A stretch of 30,416 nucleotides of DNA from a virus: positions 1 to 30,416 of the IMG/VR virus record IMGVR_UViG_3300029981_000266; one strand, given 5' to 3'. The translations under genes and the position numbers were made by a program. The notes under the pieces were generated by a model. That model was given only the letters and a program-made list of their open reading frames with translations. It made no database searches and was not told the DNA's origin. This document shows positions 7,169-15,844 of this stretch, piece after piece. Position 1 is the first letter of the stretch, and each line of letters begins with the position of its first letter.

Positions 7169-8846
7169 CTTCTTCTTGTTTTAAAAAATTGTCAAATGCT
7201 TTTATAAATGAATTGTCTTCTGCTTTTTCTGAATCCTCGTCGTCGTTGTCGTATTCGCTACCTGAAGCGTCCTCGTCAACAACAGCTTCGTCAAATGGGT
7301 TATAAGTATCTTCTCCAGCTCCATTCATATTTGCTTGCTGTGTAGCCTGAGCGGCTTGTGTCTTAGCCGAAATATAAACTGCGTTTTCGATTATTTCACC
7401 TTCTTCGCCAATTGGTTCAAGTTCCCATTTCTCGCGGATTTCATTAATCTTCATGAAACTTCCAAGCTTCTTCACGTCCAAATCAACCTCTTCTGAAATG
7501 GTCATTCCATTTAACCCTACGAATTGGAACTCAAATTCGGGATTTACTTGTTCTACAATGTATTTGTTTATTTTACGTTGAAGAAATTTCAACAGCGGAT
7601 ATAACCCCTTATCCTTAGAATTTTTGAGACGTTCAGCTTGACTTCCTTCAAACATTCCTCCGCCACCCGATTTTGATATGTCCCACCCTATTTCAGTTGG
7701 GTCAATAGAATAAATGGCACATGCGAGTTTTATTAAGTATTCAATCCAAGCCGTATATTCCATATCCCGATTGTTCTTCTGCAAGTCAATCCAGTCTATG
7801 TCGCCTTCTACCACAGGAGTCTTCCAGCTTTGCATAACGCCCGTAATCATAGATTGCCATTGTTGCTTAAATTGTTGAAGAGACGCTTCGTTGACATTAC
7901 CCTTAACACGCAACAACCCTTTAGGAGCCGAACCTTGTGAAAAGAACCTACGATTATACTCATCTCCCCACAACATGGAAGTAACTACATTTATCAATTC
8001 TTCAAGTTCTGAAGTGCCATACCCGTTTGCGTAAATACTAGACGAAGGATTACGTACACCGAAACACATTTCCCAAGGCAAAAATTCGCTTACTACTGCG
8101 TTTTGATATATTTGTACGTACGACGGTTTATAACCCTTTACCATCTGCCCTAGCATACGGTCTTGATTCGTAAAGGCAGTATTCCTTTTAAAGAAAACGT
8201 TTGTTGAATTATTGTCGAAGTAAGACTCAGCCATTCTGAAAGATGAAGCGTCCGTCGCCATAAATTGAGTAAGTTTCCCCCTTCGGTTACGGATGCACTC
8301 AAAAGTCATCTGGTCGTAAACTAATGAATCATCGACAGATTTTCGTATGAACGTATCAAAGTCATCGTGTTCCCAAGAATTAACTTCCCCGCAATTTAGA
8401 ATAAAGTCAGTTATCGCATTAGCTATCCTTTTGTCCTTATCATCCATTTTAGAATTAACCCCAAACTTCGGTTTCTTGCGAATTACGAATCCCGTTGAAT
8501 ACTTGTCGGATTGAGGCTCGGCAAAATCAGCAATTTGATTCTTACGAGTTTTTATTATGGCGTTTATAATGGGAGCTTTTGACATCCGTTTCAGCGTGGT
8601 GTAAGATAGCGAAAACGGTTTATCCTTGAATCCTAACGAGCTTTGAAATTCGAGAGGGTCTACAAAGAAGGATTTTGAATCATCGGGTTGTTTAGGTTGT
8701 ATAGACGCTAATGAATTAGCCGCCTTTATCATGTCGTCTGGATGGTCTGACTTTAACGCCTTTTCGAGCGTCCTCAGTTTTTTATAGTGTAAAAGCTGTT
8801 CCGCCTTTTCTATCGCTTCAATTTGTGTCGCTAATTTGCCAGCCAT
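7149..8846 (-). CDS. Portal protein
   Basis: At 565 aa the size fits portal proteins. It shows SKAPIINAIIKTRKNQIADF near residue 90, a central CFGVRNPSSSIYANGYGTSELE segment, and a later stretch with PTEIGWDISKSGGGGMFEGS before a helical stem-like region. This order matches portals of the SPP1/HK97-type superfamily: the NAII-R-N-I-F helix, the NGYG-SEL turn, and the wing/stem leading to the crown. The last 70 residues are very acidic. Portals form the dodecameric DNA gate with which TerL docks. Confidence 0.8.
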   Translation of the reverse strand: MAGKLATQIEAIEKAEQLLHYKKLRTLEKALKSDHPDDMIKAANSLASIQPKQPDDSKSFFVDPLEFQSSLGFKDKPFSLSYTTLKRMSKAPIINAIIKTRKNQIADFAEPQSDKYSTGFVIRKKPKFGVNSKMDDKDKRIANAITDFILNCGEVNSWEHDDFDTFIRKSVDDSLVYDQMTFECIRNRRGKLTQFMATDASSFRMAESYFDNNSTNVFFKRNTAFTNQDRMLGQMVKGYKPSYVQIYQNAVVSEFLPWEMCFGVRNPSSSIYANGYGTSELEELINVVTSMLWGDEYNRRFFSQGSAPKGLLRVKGNVNEASLQQFKQQWQSMITGVMQSWKTPVVEGDIDWIDLQKNNRDMEYTAWIEYLIKLACAIYSIDPTEIGWDISKSGGGGMFEGSQAERLKNSKDKGLYPLLKFLQRKINKYIVEQVNPEFEFQFVGLNGMTISEEVDLDVKKLGSFMKINEIREKWELEPIGEEGEIIENAVYISAKTQAAQATQQANMNGAGEDTYNPFDEAVVDEDASGSEYDNDDEDSEKAEDNSFIKAFDNFLKQEEDGSTKN

Positions 8847-8873
8847 TTAGATAATTAAATTTAGTTTCATTAT

Positions 8874-9188
8874 CTATATAACTGCTAAACCAATTTTAAT
8901 TTTGCGAAGATCTTTATTTTCACAAATTACATATTTGTCAGTCAATGTTTCGTGAGTAGCCAACACCGCATCCTCAATATCGTATAATTCGGTATCATCA
9001 TCAAAGCTACTGAAAGACTCAAATTCTTTTAGTTTTTCCCAAATAGAGTCAAACTCTTCAATGTCTTCAATGGTCATAGCGCTAAAATCTGAAAGAAATA
9101 CCAAGTCTTTAACTTGCGTATCCATTTCTCCTGCTAACAACTGCAAGTCTATATCTAAATTAATAGTTTTATAATCGTTCCACTTCAT
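8874..9188 (-). CDS. Acidic hypothetical protein, 104 aa
   Basis: The protein is rich in D and E, with a central EDIEEFDSIWEKLKEFESFSSFDDDTELYDIED segment. I recognise no family. It starts one base before the stop of the hypermodification-type gene and lies just upstream of the portal gene, so it is part of that operon. An acidic virion-assembly or DNA-mimic role would be speculation. Confidence 0.6.
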   Translation of the reverse strand: MKWNDYKTINLDIDLQLLAGEMDTQVKDLVFLSDFSAMTIEDIEEFDSIWEKLKEFESFSSFDDDTELYDIEDAVLATHETLTDKYVICENKDLRKIKIGLAVI

Positions 9189-9189
9189 G

Positions 9190-10200
9190 TCATTTACCGA
9201 TTACGCCCGTTGATTGTGGTACAAATTTAGACCTTTGTTTGCCTTCTCCAATTGTCATTTTCCAATACTTTTGAAATTCACATAGCCACATCTCTATCTG
9301 ATGCAATGTGATATTGCATTCCTTGTCTGTGTAGTATTTACCTTTATCTTTATTCCAATAGAGGTAAGGCATCGAACCGAACCTCTTCAGCTCAACTTCA
9401 GCTAAATCTCTAAGCATATAGATTCCTATTTTTTGAGCCTTCCCTTTTAAGTTAGGGAAAATTAACCGTATCCCCACGCTAGCGCCAGGACCGACATTGG
9501 TGTAATCGTCTTGAGTGAACTTCATGAACCTTCGATTTGTGTAGCGAAAGATGTAAGTAAAATCTTGATAAAATTCGTGCGCTATGAAATCAGCAACCCC
9601 AGGATATGACTTCAAATGTTTAATTATATCTTCCGGAGTTTTAGCGGTCAAAACTGTCTTTACTATGTTGTTGATATTTTTATGAAGCGTTGGGATTACA
9701 ACTCGAGTATAACAATAATCGCGGGTGTGGTGAGGTGAGGCTTGTGAATTTATTAGATAAGCGTTGGTGAAAGGGTTGGCGTTGCAATCTCTTACTTCTT
9801 GTATTACTTCAGCAAAATCATCTTCATCAAAATCTTCCCAATTCTGGATACCCGCCTTCCAGCCGCGAGTCATTACCGCATATTCAAAAGTATTGGGATT
9901 GTTAAAATAGCGAAAGAACATTATCTTCCATATCAGGTTCCGGAGCGATAAACTATCATCCAGAATAATATTCTTGATTTGCCATTGTGAATTTTTATCC
10001 AACTCACGATAAACGTTTGTAAACTTTGATTCAGATAGTATCTTATTTTTAGTCCATGGCGCGGGAGTCTTGTCTATAAAACGTTTCTTCCATACATTTT
10101 GGCGCTCAAACATTACATTGAAAAACAATTCCAGATTTGGTCTATAAACTTCCAAATCTTCTTCAGGCAAAGAACTATGCCAACTATTTCTTTCAAACAT
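9190..10200 (-). CDS. Alpha-glutamyl/putrescinyl thymine pyrophosphorylase-like (5-hmdU DNA kinase helical-domain type) protein
   Basis: This 336-aa protein carries ERQNVWKKRF (about 32-41), PAPWT at 46-50 and KFTNVYRELDK at 59-69, with Q-W close behind. I associate this block with the helical aGPT-Pplase/HMUDK domains, a DNA-glycosylase-like fold used in thymidine hypermodification in phages such as SP10 and phiW-14. A GVADFIAHEFYQDF segment near 200 and GPGASVGIRLIF near 240 fit the HhH-type core and its GPGA loop. No P-loop kinase is fused to it. In known pathways such enzymes act on phosphorylated hydroxymethyl-dU in DNA. Here it sits inside the head-gene block between two unknown small genes. 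The identification comes from motif recall and needs profile confirmation. Confidence 0.65.
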   Translation of the reverse strand: MFERNSWHSSLPEEDLEVYRPNLELFFNVMFERQNVWKKRFIDKTPAPWTKNKILSESKFTNVYRELDKNSQWQIKNIILDDSLSLRNLIWKIMFFRYFNNPNTFEYAVMTRGWKAGIQNWEDFDEDDFAEVIQEVRDCNANPFTNAYLINSQASPHHTRDYCYTRVVIPTLHKNINNIVKTVLTAKTPEDIIKHLKSYPGVADFIAHEFYQDFTYIFRYTNRRFMKFTQDDYTNVGPGASVGIRLIFPNLKGKAQKIGIYMLRDLAEVELKRFGSMPYLYWNKDKGKYYTDKECNITLHQIEMWLCEFQKYWKMTIGEGKQRSKFVPQSTGVIGK

Positions 10201-10207
10201 ACGCTAT

Positions 10208-10513
10208 TTAATTTTTTCTTGACCTAATTATTAATTCTCTTTTTGCTTCGATATTGCCTTTGGAAAGAAGTTTTATTATTACTTCTTTCTTCAACTTAAT
10301 AAATGGTCTTCTATAAGAATTAATTAATTTAGTATCGGACAATGTAAAATTACAAGTGTTTTTTATGCAGATTGGTTTGTTTGCAAAATGAACTGAAAAC
10401 TCAGGTTGATATTTGTTACCGTGAAAACCGTGTATGACGAATAATATATCGCCCCATACGCTTTCATTCTTTACAATATCGCCCTCCTTAAAATACCCGT
10501 GAATTGACTCCAT
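10208..10513 (-). CDS. Hypothetical protein, 101 aa
   Basis: I recognise no family. The first half is beta-like, opening with GYFKEGDIVKN as in small SH3-like folds. The second half is basic and helical (FIKLKKEVIIKLLSKGNIEAKRELIIRSRKN). It is the first gene after a terminator and lies 7 bp before the hypermodification-type gene. Confidence 0.6.
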   Translation of the reverse strand: MESIHGYFKEGDIVKNESVWGDILFVIHGFHGNKYQPEFSVHFANKPICIKNTCNFTLSDTKLINSYRRPFIKLKKEVIIKLLSKGNIEAKRELIIRSRKN

Positions 10514-10550
10514 GCTATATGACTCTTTTTATTTTATAAAACTTTGAACT

Positions 10551-10582
10551 AAAAAGAAGAGCGAACTTCACAGCCCGCTCTC
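10551..10582 (-). terminator. Rho-independent terminator
   Basis: On the minus strand GAGAGCGGGC pairs with GTTCGCTCTT over 10 bp, including three G-U pairs, around a TGTGAA loop. Five T residues follow. It ends transcription of the 253-aa protein gene upstream and separates it from the 101-aa gene downstream. Confidence 0.8.
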
Positions 10583-10626
10583 TCTCAATTGACAAATCTT
10601 AAATTTAACCAAATCACCCTATGAAA

Positions 10627-11388
10627 TTATTTTCCAAACCCAAATGCAATAACCTGTCTTGGTGACAACTCGTAACTTGAAGTATCTTTTATTTCTTGAA
10701 GCAATTCGCAAGCCTTAATATCAGTCATGATATTACAAATCTTTGAAACCGTGTCGTTGTATTTTCTGCGCGTATCAGCTTCAGCTTTTGAGGCAGGGCA
10801 ACAATTTGGTTTTGACTGTGCGTCGGTTACCGATAGGCTTTCAGCCACAGCGCCGCAATTTTCTTTTAAATTCGTGTCTTCCCAATCGTACACCTTGAAG
10901 GGAACTGACAGTTTCATGTCTTGTGTCCACCAAGGCGATACGTCTTTGGTAGGAGCTGCTCCGCAATCTTCAAGTAAAGTATTAGCAGCGGCGGTTTGAA
11001 CGGCAAGGTCGGCATTTAAAGCGGGTAAAACCCCCGTATTAATCTGATCTTTTATTTCCTTGCCAGTTTTACTGAACTTTATACCACCGTCGTTCATTGC
11101 ATACAGAATATCCGACTTCTCTACGTCGTCAACGGGTGCACCTTGAGTATCATCTTCGCTGACTGCCTTTTCAAAAGGGTTTTCGTCGACTTCTTCGACA
11201 ACCTCAACCGCCTTTTCAATTTCGGCTTCGTCCACGTCGTCAACTGCTTTTTCAATGTCAACCTCAGCGGATTTTGCTAAATTAGATTCAGCGTCATCAG
11301 CTTTCAGCTGGTCTGAATTTGTAAAACCGTTGGCGATATGTAACCGCCGCGCTTGTTGCGCTTTTCTTATTTCGTCTCCTACGTTCAT
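10627..11388 (-). CDS. Acidic probable virion protein with N-terminal leader motif
   Basis: This 253-aa protein starts MNVGDEIRKAQQARRLHIA then NGF, the longest form of the leader shared with the proteins at 2981, 11400 and 18376. Residues 35-90 are acidic with repeated IEKA/FEKA units (VDIEKAV, AEIEKAV, PFEKAV). The C-terminal half looks globular and contains a Cys-Cys pair (KPNCCPASK) among six or so cysteines. The gene is followed by its own terminator, which suggests an abundant product. A scaffold, head-internal or decoration role is plausible from location only. Confidence 0.7.
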   Translation of the reverse strand: MNVGDEIRKAQQARRLHIANGFTNSDQLKADDAESNLAKSAEVDIEKAVDDVDEAEIEKAVEVVEEVDENPFEKAVSEDDTQGAPVDDVEKSDILYAMNDGGIKFSKTGKEIKDQINTGVLPALNADLAVQTAAANTLLEDCGAAPTKDVSPWWTQDMKLSVPFKVYDWEDTNLKENCGAVAESLSVTDAQSKPNCCPASKAEADTRRKYNDTVSKICNIMTDIKACELLQEIKDTSSYELSPRQVIAFGFGK

Positions 11389-11399
11389 GGTTTTATGTT

Positions 11400-12380
11400 T
11401 TATCTGCGTTTTATTCTATATGATACTGAACCTGAATATTCGTTATCTTCGTAATCATCCCAATCGCCGTCCGATTTTCCTTTCTTCATCAAATCAGAAA
11501 AACTTGTAAACCCTCCTCCGAATGGATTCCACACAGAGGTTGTGTCTACCCAAAATCCTTTTGGCGGAGAAATTAAAGCTTTTGCGGCTGCCTTGCGAGT
11601 TGCATCCGCTACAGTTCCTCTTTTTGAATCATAAGACACGCCCAAGGCAACTATACCCTTGCCTACTTTCTCAGTATAAAATTGATAATTGTTATCGTTT
11701 TGTTTACTGTAGTGGTCATTTATGAGTTTTAATTCTTCTTTGGTAAATGGGTCGTCTGATTTAGGTTTATCGGCTTCTTTTGTTGGTTGCTTCTTGATAA
11801 CGTCCGTATCCGTTTTTGGGGTTGGTTTTGTTGTAGTGCGATGCGATAATATCTCGGCTTCCCGCTTTTTCATTGATTCATATTTTTTAGCGGCAACTGG
11901 GTTTTTGGTTGCAAAGTCAGGAGCATTGACAGGATATTTTTTTCTATAATTAGCTATGTCAACTCTCAACCCTGTATATTCAATTTCTTCTTTATCCGAA
12001 GCTTGAGCTGGCTTGCCTCCGATAGCCTTATCATGATATTGTTTTGAAGACGGGTCGTCTCCGTTTCTATCATCGCTGTCGTCTTGTTTCCCCGCTGAGT
12101 GTGTCTTGTTATCAGGCATATGAACATAAGGTTTGTTTGGGTCTGCATTAGCAGCGGGTTTTGAACCCGTCTTAGCTGCATTTCGCCAATCGTACTTACC
12201 TGATGGAAGTTGAGTCCAAACCCATTTACCGTTGGGGTGAGCGTCTCCCACATTATGACCTTTTTCAATGTCGGTTTCTTCAGCCTTTTCGATGCGGTCT
12301 GAACTTGAAACCACGAACCCCTTCAAGATATTCATCTTGCGGTCGTTTTGCGCCCTTCTAATGTCGTCGTTTATGCTCAT
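11400..12380 (-). CDS. Probable virion protein with leader motif and DWRN module
   Basis: This 326-aa protein has three parts. Residues 1-22 are the leader MSINDDIRRAQNDRKMNILKGF. Residues 39-73 carry DIEKGHNVGD, then HPNGKWVW and LPSGKYDWRN, the module shared with the metallopeptidase at 1993. A hydrophilic linker follows, and then a C-terminal domain with a G-I-V-A-L-G-V-S-Y-D-S-K core. It is 11 bp upstream of the 253-aa leader protein and 2 bp downstream of the exonuclease gene, so it sits at the boundary between replication and virion genes. No enzyme motif is visible. Confidence 0.7.
   Translation of the reverse strand: MSINDDIRRAQNDRKMNILKGFVVSSSDRIEKAEETDIEKGHNVGDAHPNGKWVWTQLPSGKYDWRNAAKTGSKPAANADPNKPYVHMPDNKTHSAGKQDDSDDRNGDDPSSKQYHDKAIGGKPAQASDKEEIEYTGLRVDIANYRKKYPVNAPDFATKNPVAAKKYESMKKREAEILSHRTTTKPTPKTDTDVIKKQPTKEADKPKSDDPFTKEELKLINDHYSKQNDNNYQFYTEKVGKGIVALGVSYDSKRGTVADATRKAAAKALISPPKGFWVDTTSVWNPFGGGFTSFSDLMKKGKSDGDWDDYEDNEYSGSVSYRIKRR
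12184..12273 (-). repeat. Diverged 90-bp repeat encoding the DWRN module, copy 2
   Basis: This is the partner of 2708-2797, with 75 of 90 bases identical in an ungapped alignment. It encodes the same GHNVGD-to-DWRN segment. It follows a leader motif here, whereas in the metallopeptidase it follows a different N-terminus. Confidence 0.8.
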
Positions 12381-12382
12381 AA

Positions 12383-13363
12383 TTATTTTAATAACATACC
12401 GTAAAATTGTTCTAATGTGAATGCCTTATTATAGTTGTAGTTTTCTTTTTGGTTATTCACATCATCCAACATATTTTCTAACAAGCTTTTCCCATTCTTC
12501 GTTTGATAGTCAGTATTGTTGTAGACTGAAAGGTTCAACCATGTCATTTTCAAATTGAATAACACCTGTCCTAAAACTACCTTTTCGTCTAACTTAGCAT
12601 ATTCAGAGAACCGCCCCGCTAACCATTGTGACATTTTTATCAGGTCTGGATTGTCATGTACAAATTGAGGATATGGCTTGATTGATGTTACGAATTTTTC
12701 AAACGCCTTCTTGCCGAACCCCTTCAAAAGTTTAGGTATATTGTCGGAAGTGTCTCCCAATATCACCTTACCTAACAGAACCTGTATTGGGTCAATTTCG
12801 TTGACAGGTAAATTCATTTCAAAGTACCGCTCCCATTTATTCATATTTTCCGGAAGGCACGTCATCATTAACCGATTGGAAGCGTTGCAAAAGCAAGATA
12901 CATTTTTAGTGCACATTTGAGTTATATCTGAATCGCCTGTAACGATTACCAATTCTTCGTCCAATATGTAACCGAAGTACAAACTCCAAACATAGAGAAG
13001 GTCATCACCTTCGGCTCCCCAAACTCGGCTCACGATTAACCCCTTCTTGCGAAGTAACGCTTCGAACTCATCCAACACTTGCAGAAACAACTTATAGAAG
13101 TCGTCGCGCACCTTTGTCAGAGCGTACTTATAATCGTCATATAAGGAATAACGCCAACTTGAGCTGTCAATTACGAACGCAACGCGGTCAATGTCCTTAA
13201 ATCGGTTGAGAGTAAAGCACATATCGATTACGCACTTTCGCAATAAAACTTGTTGGTTTTCTTTAACAGATAAAACCGAGGACATATCTTGCCCTCGGTA
13301 ATAAGTTGTAAATACGTTATAAACTTTGTGAAAAAGGAAATTTCCGTCAAATAGTATATTCAT
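12383..13363 (-). CDS. FEN-family 5'-3' exonuclease (T4 RNase H / T5 D15 type)
   Basis: The 326-aa protein has the acidic-residue order of the PIN-like FEN superfamily: D6 in NILFDGN, D66 in VAFVIDSS, E118/D120/D121 in WGAEGDDLL, D144/D146 in VTGDSDITQM, and D204/D207 in LGDTSDNIPK. A helix-hairpin-helix-like LLKGFGKKAFEKF follows. These enzymes remove RNA primers and 5' flaps with two metal ions. A basic arch is present around residues 70-95. It is coupled to the DUF2786 gene by a 4-bp overlap and shares the promoter at 14168. Confidence 0.9.
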   Translation of the reverse strand: MNILFDGNFLFHKVYNVFTTYYRGQDMSSVLSVKENQQVLLRKCVIDMCFTLNRFKDIDRVAFVIDSSSWRYSLYDDYKYALTKVRDDFYKLFLQVLDEFEALLRKKGLIVSRVWGAEGDDLLYVWSLYFGYILDEELVIVTGDSDITQMCTKNVSCFCNASNRLMMTCLPENMNKWERYFEMNLPVNEIDPIQVLLGKVILGDTSDNIPKLLKGFGKKAFEKFVTSIKPYPQFVHDNPDLIKMSQWLAGRFSEYAKLDEKVVLGQVLFNLKMTWLNLSVYNNTDYQTKNGKSLLENMLDDVNNQKENYNYNKAFTLEQFYGMLLK

Positions 13364-14136
13364 TTGAGCATTTTTATTTTGTTAATTTGGTCGTCCTTTG
13401 ATTCTTTAACCGCTTTATTGATACTTGTATTCTTGCCGTCTTTAACTCCGTGCATGAATATGTTGTTAACCTTAACGTTGGTTTGACGCCCCTTATTCAT
13501 TTTATATTTGGTAGCCACAAACTCATCAATCGCCGCATCATTGCGTAAAACCAGAGCCGTTACCTTACCTGCAAAAATGGCGTCTTGGGATTTATCTGCA
13601 TTTGCTTCTTCTTGAAACTTGACATCAAGTCCGGAAACACAACCGCCAAGATAATGACGTAAATAAGTGTCGAGACCGATTGGCTTAAATTTGAAATCAA
13701 TTGTGTCCTGATATAATTTGTATTTCAACTTTCCTAATTCCACGAACCGTTCGCAAAGCATGGTGTGTAACCATTTCACAGTTTCCATGTTTTGAGGCAG
13801 ACCCAAAATCAACATACGCCTATCTTTGCGGTCGCCGTGAATAAAACACTTACAAAAATTCCATTTGCAACATACGTACATCAAGCGAAACTCCCAATCA
13901 CCGCCTATGAATTTATACTTGTACCAAGAGTCCATGTTTTCTTCAACTCCAGCTTTTGGTTTATCCTTCAAATCGAGTTCATCGATTGACAGATTATAAC
14001 TGAGTAATAAACGTTGAATGGCGGCTGCTGCGGCTGTCGCTTCGTTTTCATTACCCACCTTGATTGCACTTTCCTGAAGCTTGATGAGCTTGCGTAATTT
14101 GTTCTGAATTTGGTCAATTTGATTTACAGTTTCCAT
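13360..14136 (-). CDS. DUF2786-containing protein
   Basis: Residues 10-57 (KLRKLIKLQESAIKVGNENE, then AATAAAAAIQRLLLSYNLSIDEL) fit DUF2786, a short helical domain of unknown role found in phage and bacterial proteins. The rest has several Cys and Trp residues and a C-terminus rich in lysine. The domain often accompanies proteins with a C-terminal metallopeptidase-like region, but no HExxH is visible here. The start codon is 32 bp downstream of one copy of the repeated promoter. Confidence 0.75.
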   Translation of the reverse strand: METVNQIDQIQNKLRKLIKLQESAIKVGNENEATAAAAAIQRLLLSYNLSIDELDLKDKPKAGVEENMDSWYKYKFIGGDWEFRLMYVCCKWNFCKCFIHGDRKDRRMLILGLPQNMETVKWLHTMLCERFVELGKLKYKLYQDTIDFKFKPIGLDTYLRHYLGGCVSGLDVKFQEEANADKSQDAIFAGKVTALVLRNDAAIDEFVATKYKMNKGRQTNVKVNNIFMHGVKDGKNTSINKAVKESKDDQINKIKMLK

Positions 14137-14167
14137 TTATTTGTCATTTTATGGATTAATACTATTT

Positions 14168-14249
14168 GGATTACGATACAAAGATATCGCTTTATTTGAA
14201 TACTACCTAATGTTTTATTGATTATTTTTCGCTTAGAGCCAAGATTTAA
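14168..14249 (-). promoter_or_regulatory. Promoter-bearing intergenic repeat, copy A
   Basis: On the minus strand a conserved 5' block (GTTAAATCTTGGCTC) is followed by an AT-rich middle and by AAATAAAGCGATATCTTTG. TATCTTTG (14186-14179) matches the Bacteroidota -7 box TAnnTTTG exactly. A clear -33 TTG is not at the usual spacing. The element aligns along its length with 15754-15836. It lies between the helicase stop and the DUF2786 start and would drive DUF2786, the exonuclease and beyond. Confidence 0.75.
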
Positions 14250-15737
14250 CTATTCGCATTTAAAATCGGTTACAAATCCTAAATAATGTTTTGCCCGCGT
14301 ATATGCCACATAAACCAGATTTCGTTCTTGTTCTGCCATCCAAGGAATTTTCATACAATGTTTCAAGTACATTTTATCTTCACATATGATAAACACCTTA
14401 TCAGATTCGAGCCCTTTGGATTTATGAATGGTTGACAAACATATACCGTTTTTATTGTCGTCTTTGAAAATGGTTTCAATGCGCGAAATAACTTCATTGA
14501 CAGTTGTCAACCCTTGCGACAATATATCAATCACCTTTAGTTTGTCTGAATAATTCTTGTACATATCCGACTCCATAGCCTCAGCCTGAGTGCAAGATGT
14601 TTTAGCTATTACCTTGCCAATGATTCTTGATAACTCCTTGCTCAAAACGTCTTGAACATCGGCTATCTGTTTACGGTTTGTTTTCTTTATCATGTTGATA
14701 AGGTTAGTTCCAATATCGCGACCCTTAACGTATGCTTTTGTGCCTTCGCTGATATACTTCATACACAAACTAACAAGCGGAGCGGTAACTCGGCAAAGAA
14801 CCATATCGCCATCCTTTATATCTGCCGTTTTAGCGTCGCGGTCTACTATCCCAACGGGAGCATTATCGCGTGCTAATATCTGTGGTACTATGCCTTTTGC
14901 TAAATCTATGATTGATGAATCGCAGCGGTAACATATTGATAATGGCATTTTAGCGGTGTGCGGAGTATTTTTAAGTAGGTTGAAGCTTTCAACATCGGCT
15001 CCAGCAAAACCGTAAATTGCTTGGCGTGGGTCGCCTACCGCTATAAATCTTCCCGTTACTGGTTTTACGCATTGCAAAAACATTTCGCGTTGAGCCGAAT
15101 TAAGATCTTGGCATTCGTCAATAAATACCCAATCAAACTTTGGCATGCGTAACTGCTTTACGTTGGGGAAATAAATCATGTCGGTAAAATCTATGACGTT
15201 GGTTTCTGATTCGCCCCAGGATATAACTTGCATTGCGGCTGCGCATTCGTTATCCACTATATCCAAATCATGTTTTTCAGCTAAATCAGCCAATTGGTAT
15301 TCTGACTTACATAAGCTTGAACGACCGAGATCGGCAAGCTTGGCAATATTTGAACGATACTGTCCTTGAGCTTCAAACGATATGGAAACATTTGGGCGAA
15401 TTGCCCCGTATTTAACCGCGTTATTGATATAAGTAGTATATTTGTCGCCCTGAATTTGTGACTTGAAAGTCTTCATTATTGCCGAAGCTCCAAGGGAATG
15501 TAAGGTACGTACATCAACATTTGGCAGATTACCTACTTTTATTTTCAGTTCCTCAACAATAGCTTTATTGAAAGCCAAGAACAACACGGATTGAGTAGAT
15601 GGGATAAGTTTTAAAGCGTTTACAATTGTGGTGGATTTTCCGGAACCTGCGACTGCGTCTATGACCGCATTGCCTTTACCTACTTGAACGTATGTGTAAA
15701 CGGCTTTCTGATAACGGGAGGGAGTTTGAGTTGACAT
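14250..15737 (-). CDS. UvrD/PcrA-like superfamily 1 helicase
   Basis: The 495-aa protein shows Walker A AVAGSGKST at 28-36, motif II VFIDECQD at 205-211, motif III GDPRQAIYGFAGA at 235-247, a late STIHKSKGLESDKVFI segment (motif V) and VYVAYTRAKH (motif VI) near the C-terminus. It is a compact SF1A 3'-5' helicase missing large insertions. I start it at ATG 15737 (MSTQTPSRYQ). The frame is open for 30 codons further to a TTG at 15827, but that stretch is the repeated promoter region. Its stop abuts promoter copy A. Likely roles are replication or recombination of phage DNA. Confidence 0.9.
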   Translation of the reverse strand: MSTQTPSRYQKAVYTYVQVGKGNAVIDAVAGSGKSTTIVNALKLIPSTQSVLFLAFNKAIVEELKIKVGNLPNVDVRTLHSLGASAIMKTFKSQIQGDKYTTYINNAVKYGAIRPNVSISFEAQGQYRSNIAKLADLGRSSLCKSEYQLADLAEKHDLDIVDNECAAAMQVISWGESETNVIDFTDMIYFPNVKQLRMPKFDWVFIDECQDLNSAQREMFLQCVKPVTGRFIAVGDPRQAIYGFAGADVESFNLLKNTPHTAKMPLSICYRCDSSIIDLAKGIVPQILARDNAPVGIVDRDAKTADIKDGDMVLCRVTAPLVSLCMKYISEGTKAYVKGRDIGTNLINMIKKTNRKQIADVQDVLSKELSRIIGKVIAKTSCTQAEAMESDMYKNYSDKLKVIDILSQGLTTVNEVISRIETIFKDDNKNGICLSTIHKSKGLESDKVFIICEDKMYLKHCMKIPWMAEQERNLVYVAYTRAKHYLGFVTDFKCE

Positions 15738-15753
15738 GACTGTTTTGTTTTTA

Positions 15754-15836
15754 CGATTATGGTATAAAGATATCGCTTTATTTAATACGCTCAAAACTTT
15801 TTGCCAATTATTTTTGGTTGGAGCCAAAGATTTAAC
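15754..15836 (-). promoter_or_regulatory. Promoter-bearing intergenic repeat, copy B
   Basis: The copy has GTTAAATCTTTGGCTC, an AT-rich middle and AAATAAAGCGATATCTTTA. The -7 box is TATCTTTA (15772-15765), and a TTTTG lies 19 nt upstream, at the spacing expected for the -33 element of Bacteroidota sigma factors. The helicase ATG at 15737 follows after about 28 nt. The conserved outer block is too far upstream for core promoter contacts and may bind a regulator. Confidence 0.8.
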
Positions 15837-15844
15837 GTTTGTTG

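Noticed and set aside
15738-15827. 30-codon N-terminal extension of the helicase from a TTG
   Set aside because: It overlaps the repeated promoter element, and the ATG at 15737 is a better start with the P-loop at the usual distance.
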